From: Archangium sp.
GTDB taxonomy: Bacteria; Myxococcota; Myxococcia; Myxococcales; Myxococcaceae
Assembly (NCBI GenBank): GCA_030695565.1
Contig: JAUYRZ010000117.1
Location: 86,882 to 150,881, forward strand
DNA: 64,000 nucleotides
Direction of reading: 5' to 3'
The notes under the pieces are model-generated. The model had not been told where the DNA came from. It did no database searches and worked only from the letters and a program-made list of their open reading frames with translations. Of the stretch, positions 26,038 to 34,300 are shown piece by piece (the stretch's first letter is position 1; each line of letters starts with the position of its first letter). Made by a program: the position numbers and the translations under genes.

Positions 26038-26438
26038 GGTGGTGGGTCTTCATTCTGCTCAGCGCTTGTACGAAGTCGGGCGCTGAAGGAGGGACTCGCT
26101 CGACCACGCTCGCGACGGCGAAGGAGCGGGTCGCGTATCTCTGCGACTACGCCATCTGCCCCACGCAGCCGGAAGACGCGGCGTTTCACATCTATCCGGG
26201 TGATGACGGCACCATCGTTCACGCGGTGGTGAAGATCGATCCGAACGACGTGCATCGTTGGTCGATGGGCTGCGACAACCTCACCGTCGAGACGCGCCCG
26301 AAGTGGCTGACCGAGGTGATGGGCCCGACGGGATGGAAGCTGAAGACGATCCCCGACACCTGGCGATGCGCTGGTGAGAAGCGCGTCATTCACGTGAAGG
26401 AAGCCATCGTGGTTCGCTCCGTCTTGCGTGCGGACTGA
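26034..26438 (+). CDS. Small lipoprotein, last of the six-gene operon
   Basis: The GTG at 26034 overlaps the preceding stop (GTGA) and starts a signal peptide with a lipobox-like LLSAC (Cys12), giving a 134-residue product. The mature part is a single domain of about 110 residues with four Cys (AYLCDYAICP, SMGCDNLTV, TWRCAGEK), which could form two disulfides, and an HIYPGDDGTIVHAVVKI strand pair. I do not recognise the fold. An upstream start in the same frame is inside the previous gene and lacks a signal peptide. Confidence 0.7.
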   Translation: MRWWVFILLSACTKSGAEGGTRSTTLATAKERVAYLCDYAICPTQPEDAAFHIYPGDDGTIVHAVVKIDPNDVHRWSMGCDNLTVETRPKWLTEVMGPTGWKLKTIPDTWRCAGEKRVIHVKEAIVVRSVLRAD

Positions 26439-26600
26439 CTGTGCTGCGGCCCCGCAGAGCAGCTGGCCCACATCATCGCCGCAGCGGCGAAGAAGCTCGG
26501 CGCATCACTCGTGGTTCTGGGGCAAGCCCGTGAAGGGCCTCTGGGCGCGTTTTCAGGCCCGGCGATTTGCTGCCCGCTCGGTACAAGGTGGTGTGCTGCC
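26439..26600 (+). pseudogene. Possible universal-stress-protein remnant
   Basis: Directly after the stop of the small lipoprotein gene, the same frame reads AEQLAHIIAAAAKKLGASLV, then VLGQAREGPLG. This resembles the ATP-binding end of UspA-type proteins (a helix, then GADLIVMGS, then GRGGL). There is no start codon, and the sequence loses the pattern after about 90 bases. It is either a decayed fragment or chance similarity; the rest of the spacer to 26623 shows nothing else. Confidence 0.25.
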
Positions 26601-26623
26601 CGAGCACTGATACCTTGCGCGAA

Positions 26624-27499
26624 ATGAACGCATCGCGCGCTGAACTTCTGTCGTTGGCTCTGGGCGAGGTGGATCTCGAGACGTTCGCAGCGCGGAACGG
26701 AGTGAGCCCCGGGGAAGCCGCGGCGATGCGAGACCTCTTCGTCGAAGGGCTGAAGGCCGGCGCCGGCCGCGCGCCCCGCACGTCGAGGTGGGCGCGCTGG
26801 GGTCTGGTCTCCGCGCTGGTGGCATCGGCAGCCTTCGCGCAGCTCGTCGTCTTTCAGCCTGACACCCCGGCGTTGGCCTCTGCGGTGAACGCCAACTTCA
26901 CGCAGCTCAAGACCTGGCTCGAGACGAAGGTCGGCCCGGTGTCGAGCGCGGGCGTGACGGCGAGCAGCGTCACGACGCCCTCTTTGACGGCGACCACGGC
27001 GACGGTGAACGGCACCCTCAGCGCCACCAACTACCTGCCCCCCTACGGCGACTGGAGCGCCTTGTCGGGCTTCGGCGCGGGTGGCGCGGGCATCGTCAAT
27101 GACAACAACGTGTACAAGCGCCTCATGCTCGTCGGCAACACGGCCGCGGGCCTCGGCGCGCGCCAGGTGCAGGTCTACGACGACCTGACGGTGTCGGGAA
27201 AACTCAGGGTGGTGGGCTCGGGCGGCAACACGTTGCACAACTGCCGCGTCCACGGCGCGAGCAACTCGTACAACGCAGTGTGCAGCAGCAGCGAAGTCGC
27301 CATCAGCGGTGGAGGGACGTGCCCCTTCAACGGCGACTCGAACACCTTCGCCGTGAGCGTGCCGTGGAACAGCGGCGCCAACGCTCCGGCCAGCGAAAAC
27401 ACCATGCCCGACTCGTGGCGCACGGAGTGTCTGATTTGGGGCAGCAACGGCTCTCGCCCGGCCCCGACCACGTCCTACGCGGTGTGCTGTCAGCAGTGA
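26624..27499 (+). CDS. Membrane protein: cytoplasmic helix-turn-helix, one TM helix, exported domain
   Basis: About 291 residues from the ATG at 26624. Residues 1-45 form a small helical domain with a turn (AELLSLALGEVDLETFAARN, then GVSPGEAAAMRDLFVEG), like the first helix-turn-helix of transposase OrfA proteins. A basic stretch (RTSRWARW) and one membrane helix (GLVSALVASAAFAQLVVF) follow, then a secreted domain of about 200 residues. That domain begins ALASAVNANFTQLKTWLETK, passes through a Thr/Ser/Val-rich region reminiscent of phage-tail or spike stems, and ends in a Cys-containing head. The topology is ToxR-like. The protein encoded convergently at 27529 has the same layout. Confidence 0.7.
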   Translation: MNASRAELLSLALGEVDLETFAARNGVSPGEAAAMRDLFVEGLKAGAGRAPRTSRWARWGLVSALVASAAFAQLVVFQPDTPALASAVNANFTQLKTWLETKVGPVSSAGVTASSVTTPSLTATTATVNGTLSATNYLPPYGDWSALSGFGAGGAGIVNDNNVYKRLMLVGNTAAGLGARQVQVYDDLTVSGKLRVVGSGGNTLHNCRVHGASNSYNAVCSSSEVAISGGGTCPFNGDSNTFAVSVPWNSGANAPASENTMPDSWRTECLIWGSNGSRPAPTTSYAVCCQQ

Positions 27500-27528
27500 G
27501 CTGAGTTCGCAACGCAGGTGACCGCTGC

Positions 27529-28668
27529 TCAGTCGCGGAAGATGAGCCGGCACACCGTGGTGTTGTCGGGGTAGCTGCCGCCCTTGACGTTCAACAGCCC
27601 GAAGCCTGGCCCGGTGTCGATGCGGCCGTTGTTGGTGTCAGACGAGAAGTTGAAGTCGCCGAAGTAGCAGTCCCAGGCGCTGATCTCGCTGACCGCGCCG
27701 TTGCTGTCCGTACCTTGCGCATCACTGTTGGTGCGCCATTCGGAGGTGAACTCCGACAGGAAGAGGTGGCCGGTTCGCGACGCGACGGCGCCGCTGTTGT
27801 CGAAGTTCAACATCGTGATGTCGTACTCGCAGCCGTCGTCGTCGCGGCACATCGCGTTGAGCGACGCCACGTCGATGGGCACCGCCACCCCCACGGTCGC
27901 GGGCGTCGACTCGACGATGAGGCGCTGCAGCTCATACGGCTTCGGGCTCAGCGTGGTGCTGTCGCTTTGCTTGAGGCCGCGCACCGCGAGCGCGCCATTG
28001 GCCGTCAGGCGCATCGCCTCGACACCACCGCCCGGGTCGAACTCGGCGTTCGAGTGCACGCCGCCGACGTACCAGGCGAAGTTGCCGCCGCTGCGCAGGT
28101 AGAGCGTGTTGGTCTGAACGCCCACGCCGTAGGTGCTGCTCCAGAGGTTCAGCATCTGCCGCGTGGTGTTGCCGAAGCTGACGTTGCTCGCGCTGCCGAC
28201 GGTGACGTTGCCGGTGAGGGTCGAGGCGCCGTTCACCACGGCCGAGCTGGTGGTGATGCCCGCAGTGGCCACGCCTGCGTCGGCTGCGCCCCAGCCGGTG
28301 CCGAGCTTTTGCTGCATGAGGTTCACCAGCTGCGCGGTGTTGTTGTTCACCTCTGAGGCGATGGCGGGATCGTTGGGGCAGAAATAGTTGAGCCCCAGGC
28401 TCGTGAACGAGGCCGGCGCTGCGCACGTTGCTGCGAGGGCTTCTCTCGAGACCAGCCCCAGCAGGGCTGCGCCCATCACGGCGCCCACCATGAGCAGGCG
28501 ACGGCTCGCGACGCGCGGCTGGGCCGCAGCACGCGCCCCGGCCAGCCAGGTGTCACGCCACGCCAGCAGCTCCTGCTCGTCGATGCCGTGGCGCGCGGCG
28601 AGCTCTGCCGCGGTGGCCTTGCCGTCCAGCAACTCCAGAATCAGCTGCACGCGTTCGGTTGCGTTCAT
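27529..28668 (-). CDS. Membrane protein: cytoplasmic helix-turn-helix, one TM helix, exported domain (2)
   Basis: A 379-residue protein with the same order of parts as the convergent neighbour. A helical head (VQLILELLDGKATAAELAAR, then HGIDEQELLAWRDTWLAG) is followed by a basic stretch, a membrane helix (LLMVGAVMGAALLGLV), and an extracytoplasmic region that starts with ASEVNNNTAQLVNLMQQKLG and a Thr/Ser/Val stem (VVNGASTLTGNVTVGSASNV). It ends in a Cys-containing beta domain of about 130 residues. The stem plus head recalls trimeric tail-fibre-like proteins. The gene starts 28 bases after the end of the 885-residue lipoprotein gene, so it is probably the last gene of the Tc-like operon and a candidate signal transducer or anchor for it. 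Confidence 0.72.
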   Translation of the reverse strand: MNATERVQLILELLDGKATAAELAARHGIDEQELLAWRDTWLAGARAAAQPRVASRRLLMVGAVMGAALLGLVSREALAATCAAPASFTSLGLNYFCPNDPAIASEVNNNTAQLVNLMQQKLGTGWGAADAGVATAGITTSSAVVNGASTLTGNVTVGSASNVSFGNTTRQMLNLWSSTYGVGVQTNTLYLRSGGNFAWYVGGVHSNAEFDPGGGVEAMRLTANGALAVRGLKQSDSTTLSPKPYELQRLIVESTPATVGVAVPIDVASLNAMCRDDDGCEYDITMLNFDNSGAVASRTGHLFLSEFTSEWRTNSDAQGTDSNGAVSEISAWDCYFGDFNFSSDTNNGRIDTGPGFGLLNVKGGSYPDNTTVCRLIFRD

Positions 28669-28696
28669 GAGTCAGACCTCGCCTGCGGTTGGCATT

Positions 28697-31354
28697 TCAC
28701 AGCCCGCCATCGGGCGGCGGGCGCGGACCCAAGACGCTGGTGTTGGCGTTGGCGCCCCAGCGCAACGTCGAGCGGCCCGCGAGGTTGGTGCCACCATCGG
28801 GCAGCGGCCCCGCCCACATGAAGTTCGACCCATATTTGTAACAGCTGTAGCGACCGAACTGCGCGTCAGCCAGCGCGCGCTGGAGCACGAATTCCGGGTA
28901 CGGGCAGAGGAACGTGTCCCACGCGTCGTCTTCGTTGATGCAGCCACCGCGGTAGCTGCGCTCCCCGAGGCTGTAGGTGTTGCCCGGGTAGAACGTGTCG
29001 GCGAAGCGGTACGGCCGGTAGTTCACCGCCGCGAAGCCGACGTTGCCGACCAGGGCAGTACCAGCGCGGGCCGTGCAGTCGAGCACCGGCTGGCGGGTCT
29101 GCGGCTCGGCCGTCGTACCCTGCGGGCTCGAGCACCCGAGATCGCCCGGCGCCACGCAGGGGCGCGCCACGCAGGTCTCGAAGGTGAGCTGACCATTGCC
29201 CTGGCCGAACTCGATGTTCTGTCGATCGAACGGGTTGGGCAGCGCGCCGCTCACCACGTTCACGCACTTGAACTGGCTGTGGTGGTTCATGCCACGCCAC
29301 AGGCGATCGGCCGGCAACACGCCCGCAGTGCGGCACAGGCCGAAGTCTCGAAAGAGCGTCACCGAGGGGTCGACCGGCGCGATGGCGGTGGGGTGCGCCG
29401 GGGGCACCAGGGGGCACGACAGCGAGGTGGTGTCGCAGCCGTAGTTGGCGAAGTCGTAACCCGGGCGCGGGTTGTTCAAGGCGTATGACGGGTCGCGGTT
29501 GCGGGCGCAGGCGCGCCAGTACGGCTTGTCGTTGGCGAAGAGGTAGCCATCGTCGGGCACCGGTGAGCCGGCGTCGGGCGCGTAGTGGAAGGGGAACGTC
29601 GCGTCGCAGCGCGAACGCTCGCGAATGCTCAACACATTGCCTTCGGCCGCCGCGCTGTCGAGCTCGACGAAGTAAGCGAACGACTCCAGGCGCGCGCGAT
29701 CAGCCGCCGGGGTGGGGCGCACGTTGGTCGGCGCGACCGTGCCTTGCACCTCGGCGATGTCGTCGAGCTTGTTGTCGTTGTAGTCGCCCGAGAGCGAGGT
29801 GCAGGCCTTGGTGAGCGAATTGAGCTCGTTGGCCGCGAGCAGGCGGCCACTCGAGCCGCCGTACGCGGGGGCCTTGTTGCTGCTGCTCGGGTTGCCGGGA
29901 ATGTCGTTGCGCGAGGTCTCGAGCAGCCGCAGCGGCACCGTCGCGCTGCACGGGTTGCCGCCGTCGGCGCTGCGCATCAGGCCACCGTCTGACAGCACGC
30001 CCACGCCACCGTTGGGCACGCCGCCGTCGGGCAGGGCCGCCGAGGCCTTCACCAGACCTTCGACACACGACAACACGTCGATTGACACGCCGTACTCGTC
30101 GAAGAGCCGCACGCGGTCGACGGTCTTGATGGTGCAGCGGGCGTTGGCGCCGAGGGCGCGGTCACCGGTGACGCTGGGGTCGCCCGCTTCTTCGCGCACC
30201 CAGCCGTCGCCGTCGAGATCGCACGCCGTGGCGCTGGCGCTGCCGCCGCCGATGAGGAACGAGTTGTCGAGCGTCTCGCACACGCAGACGTCGGCCGCGG
30301 TCATGAAGGGCCAGATGCGGCCTGAGAAGCCCGGGCCGGTGCAGGTGGGCACCGGCGCGCAGGCCGCACAGGTGTTGGCGCTGTTCGTCGCCTGACCCAC
30401 GCCGCAGGGCGGGTTGTTGGTGCAGGTGGGTGTGCCGCTCGAGCGATCGCAGTACTGCGTGAAGGTGCACGTGGCGCTGCCACAGCGGGGCACCGCGATG
30501 CACTGCCCCCCGGGGTTCGCGGTGAAGCCCGGCAGGCACGCTCCACAGGTCGCCGACAGCTGGTCGCAGGTGCGGTTCAGCCCGGTGCAGCTCGCGCCGA
30601 GGCCGCCGTCGAGATCGTTGCACGAGGGCTCGTTGGTGCAGCCCGCGCTCACGCACGCGACGCAGGTCACGCCGTTCCACCTGAAGTCGGGGTTGCACGT
30701 GTTGGGCACACACTGGGCATCGGCGCCGTTGATCTGCGCGCAGGCCTGGTTCGCCGCGCACATGCCGTCGGCGACGAGCTGCGCGCAGGTGACGGCGGCG
30801 CGGCAGGTCTGAGTCGGGCCGTTGCAGGTCGTCATGCCGGCGCACTGGCCGTTGCCGTCACAGGGGCAACCGACGATGTCGTTGCTGCACGCGCGGCACA
30901 GCGTGCTGTCGCAGTAGAGCGCGCCGTCGCACTCCGGCATGCCGGTGCGGCACGGGCAGTTGGCCGAGCCCGCGACGCACGTATCGGTGACGCACACCGC
31001 GTTGCTGCACGAAAGCCCCGTGCCGCAGGCGTCGCCGGTACCGCAGGCGCAGCCGAGCTCACCGGCGGGGCAGCTCTCGCAGCGGTTGCCGGTGCAGCGC
31101 AGCCCCGCGTTGCAGGTGGTGTTGCCACGACAGATGCAGGCGGCTTCACCGCGACGACAGTCCACGCAGGTGCCGGCGACACACTCGCCGGTGGTGCAAG
31201 CGCCGGCGACGCACTGACAGCCGATGAGGCCGTCACAGCCCGCATCGACCTCAGGCTGACCCGAGTCGTTGGTGGTGTTCAGCGGTGGGCAACCTGCGAG
31301 CAGCAGCGCGAGCGCGGCTCCGAGAGCGAGGCGCGTCGAGAGAGACTGGGTCAT
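28697..31354 (-). CDS. Large Cys-rich lipoprotein of the Tc-like operon
   Basis: An 885-residue lipoprotein (lipobox LLAGC, Cys22). Residues about 40-340 are a Cys ladder with units such as CDGLIGCQCVAGACTTGEC and GCACGTGDACGTGLSC. Part of it uses the same CxC-x-G-x-C module as the two lipoproteins encoded upstream. The remaining roughly 540 residues have spaced Cys, are otherwise globular and mixed, and have no family I recognise (landmarks DNSFLIGGGSASATACDLDG and RGMNHHSQFKCVN). The gene starts 10 bases after the 1932-residue gene, so the two are almost certainly co-translated. I infer a surface partner of the TcA-like protein. Confidence 0.85.
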   Translation of the reverse strand: MTQSLSTRLALGAALALLLAGCPPLNTTNDSGQPEVDAGCDGLIGCQCVAGACTTGECVAGTCVDCRRGEAACICRGNTTCNAGLRCTGNRCESCPAGELGCACGTGDACGTGLSCSNAVCVTDTCVAGSANCPCRTGMPECDGALYCDSTLCRACSNDIVGCPCDGNGQCAGMTTCNGPTQTCRAAVTCAQLVADGMCAANQACAQINGADAQCVPNTCNPDFRWNGVTCVACVSAGCTNEPSCNDLDGGLGASCTGLNRTCDQLSATCGACLPGFTANPGGQCIAVPRCGSATCTFTQYCDRSSGTPTCTNNPPCGVGQATNSANTCAACAPVPTCTGPGFSGRIWPFMTAADVCVCETLDNSFLIGGGSASATACDLDGDGWVREEAGDPSVTGDRALGANARCTIKTVDRVRLFDEYGVSIDVLSCVEGLVKASAALPDGGVPNGGVGVLSDGGLMRSADGGNPCSATVPLRLLETSRNDIPGNPSSSNKAPAYGGSSGRLLAANELNSLTKACTSLSGDYNDNKLDDIAEVQGTVAPTNVRPTPAADRARLESFAYFVELDSAAAEGNVLSIRERSRCDATFPFHYAPDAGSPVPDDGYLFANDKPYWRACARNRDPSYALNNPRPGYDFANYGCDTTSLSCPLVPPAHPTAIAPVDPSVTLFRDFGLCRTAGVLPADRLWRGMNHHSQFKCVNVVSGALPNPFDRQNIEFGQGNGQLTFETCVARPCVAPGDLGCSSPQGTTAEPQTRQPVLDCTARAGTALVGNVGFAAVNYRPYRFADTFYPGNTYSLGERSYRGGCINEDDAWDTFLCPYPEFVLQRALADAQFGRYSCYKYGSNFMWAGPLPDGGTNLAGRSTLRWGANANTSVLGPRPPPDGGL

Positions 31355-31364
31355 GGGCGTGGCC

Positions 31365-34300
31365 TTAGAAGGACGTGAAGTCGGAGTAGTAGAGGAGGAC
31401 GCGGACGTCGGAGATGGTGCCCAGATCGATGTCCTTGTTGACGGTCTCGTCGCGGCGGTTCACCACCAGCTCCCAGAGCGTGTTGACGAGCGGGCGATCG
31501 CGGAACCGGTAGTTCCGGTACACCTCGGCGTCGAACACCTTGGCGCCGCCGACCGATGCGTTGATGACGCCGAGGCGTTCCGGGAAGACGTAGTAGTCGA
31601 GCTCGTCGTTGACGTTGCGCACCACGCCCGTGCCCGCCGAGCGCAGGTACACCCGCGCCAACGCGTCGCCCATGCGCACGCCCTGCAGGTCGATCTCGAC
31701 GTGGTGAATCTTGTGGTTGCGGGTGACGGGCGAGAGGTCGCCCACGGTGGTCGAGAAGGGCAGCGTCAGGTAGCCGCGCGCGTCGAGGCGCTTGGGGTCT
31801 TTGAGCTTCTGGCGCAGCACGTTGATGCGCACGTCTTCGGTGAGCGCCTGCCCGTCGGTGCCCACGCGGGGAATGTTCATGATGTCGTCGCGCAGCGACA
31901 GCACCAGCACCCGCAGGTCGGGGTTGCCGAACTGCTCACCGAACAGCAGGTATTCGTTCTCGAGCTGCAGCAGGTAGTTCTCGAGGTTGTACTGGCCCGA
32001 CGAGACCATGCGAATGAGGAAGAGCTGCTCTTTCCGCGCGTAGCTCTGGCTCGTGTAGTACTCGTACACGCGCGTCAGCCGGTACGCGGTGGCCAGCGCG
32101 TCGTTGAACGAGACGTCGGCGTTGATGATGGCGTCGTTCTGGTAGATGCGAACGTTGGGGTCGTTCTGCGCCTGCTGAATGTCGATGGCCAGCGACGCGG
32201 CCTCTTCGAACTGGTTCTGCAGCCGCTGCGCGTTGTTGTACATGCGCTGCACCTCGGCCACCGCGCCGCGCAGGGCGTAGTCGGCGCGCAGCGCTTCGAT
32301 CTGCACCTCGAGCGTGTCGTTGAGCATGCTCGCCACGCGCGCGTTGCTCTCGATTTGAATGATGCCCAGGCCCTCGGCGCCGATGCCTCCGTCGTTGGCC
32401 GCCGAGAGGTTGCACTGGAAGGTGCCCGAGAACTTCACGCTGTTGGCCTCGAGCGTGCGCAGCTCTTCTTCTTTGCGCGCGATCTTGGTGTCGCTCGAGA
32501 ACTGCGTGCCCGCAGACGCGATGCCCATCGCACCCACCGCGACGCCGGTGATGGCCGCCTTCACGCAGCCGATGGCCTCGCACGAGGTGGCCTGCAGACC
32601 TGCGATCGCCGCGCCGATGCTGCCGGTGATGAAGGCGGTCTCGGCCTTTTGATCGGCCATGGCGCGCTGCAGGGTGCTGGTGATGCCCGCCTGCTTGAAG
32701 GTGTAGTCCACCTGCGCCGCGTTCACGCCGCAGACCGCGGCCATGCGCATCTGCTCGTTGCTGACGTCCTGCAGGATGTTGGCGTGGCGCTGCAGAATGC
32801 CCGAGACCTTGAGCGCGCTGTCCTGCGCGGCGAGCGAGGCGTTGTGAATGTCGCCGTTGCCCATGCGACCGCAGGGGTCACCGAGTTGGAGAGCGATCGC
32901 GTTCTGCGGCGAGTACTTCACGATCGCCGGGTAGATGAGCCCATCGTCACCCTTGAAGGTGCCGCAGGCCGTCGCGAGCTGGTTCTCGTAGGTGTTGCGC
33001 AGGCTCACCAGGTCAGCCTGGAACTGCGCGGCGTCGACGCGGCCTTGCCGGCCAGCCGCGAGCGCGATCACCTCACGCTGCTTGGCGAGATCCAGGCGCT
33101 GCTTCGAAATCGCGAGCAGTGACTCGAACGCGCCGCCAGACTGACCCGTCGCCGAATCGAGCGCCGGGAAGGGAATGTAGTCGGCCGGGAAGCCGAAGTA
33201 GTTCAGCTGGTCAGACAGCTGCGCATAGATCTCGCGCATGTCGAGCAGCGACATGCGGTAGCTGCGCTGCGTCTTCTCGATGACCAGGCGCATCTGCGGC
33301 TGGTTCGGAGCGCCCGAGCCCGCGGCGATGTCTTGCATCAGCCGGCTGATGAGCGCGCTCTCGACATAGGTGCCCACGTAGGCGCGCTCGATGACCGCGC
33401 GCGAGAGATCGGGCCGGTTGAAGTTCTGGTAGCGGCGGGCGATCTCACCCCACGCGCGTGACTTCTGCGCCGCGGCGCGCACCAGGCGCTCGAGGTAGCT
33501 GGTGACGGTCTCGGCGCTGATGAAGTCGTTGGTGCTGCCCACGTCGCCGAGGCTGAGCGCGATGCCCATGTTCTTGCCCAGCAGGTACAGGCGGTCGAGC
33601 GCCAGCTGGTAGTACTGCACCGACTGGTAGAGCTGAAACAGCTCGGCGCCGGCGACACCCGTGAGGTCGATGCCGTTGGCCTCGAAGGCGCTGCCCTTGA
33701 AGGTGGCGCCGCCCGTGGCTGCGAGATCGAAGCGCGACGCGTAGGCCGCAGTGAGGGCCTCGTCGCCCTGCATGATCAACAGCTCGGCGTAGAGCCGCTC
33801 GAAGGCGTCGTGCGGAATTTGCGTCACGCCGCCAGGCCCCGGCGTGCTGGGGAAGGCGCTGAAGTTCGAGCGCAAGAACGCCAACAACTGCGTGCGCTGC
33901 GGGTCGGCCAGCGTGCCCTGGGTGTTGCCCGGGCCCGACACCACGCCCGGCCGCGAGTAGAGGTCGACCAGGCAGTCGACGCGATCGCGCGCTTCCTGAA
34001 TTTCGGCGGGGTCGTAGCAATACGGCACCGAGTCGGAGTTGGGGATGCACTGCCGCGGCGCGAAGCCCAGCGAGCCACCCGTCGTCGAGCGGAAGCGCGT
34101 CTTGTAGCGGAAGGCGCGATCGATGAGCGCGTTGATGCCCAGCATCGGCGGAGAGGTCGCCGTGGTGCGCCGGTAGAACGTCTTGCCCAGGCGCAAATCG
34201 GTGCGGGTGTCGTCGCAGTAGTTGTTGTTGCCGCCCGTGAGGGTGTTGGTGCAGCGGTAGAACGGCTCGTACTCGGTGACCACCGTGGGCCCGTTCTTCC

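Noticed and set aside
26034..26540. Second selenocysteine site: frame continues after TGA at 26436
   Set aside because: No redox motif around the stop, the lipoprotein domain ends naturally there, and the continuation looks like a different, decayed protein.
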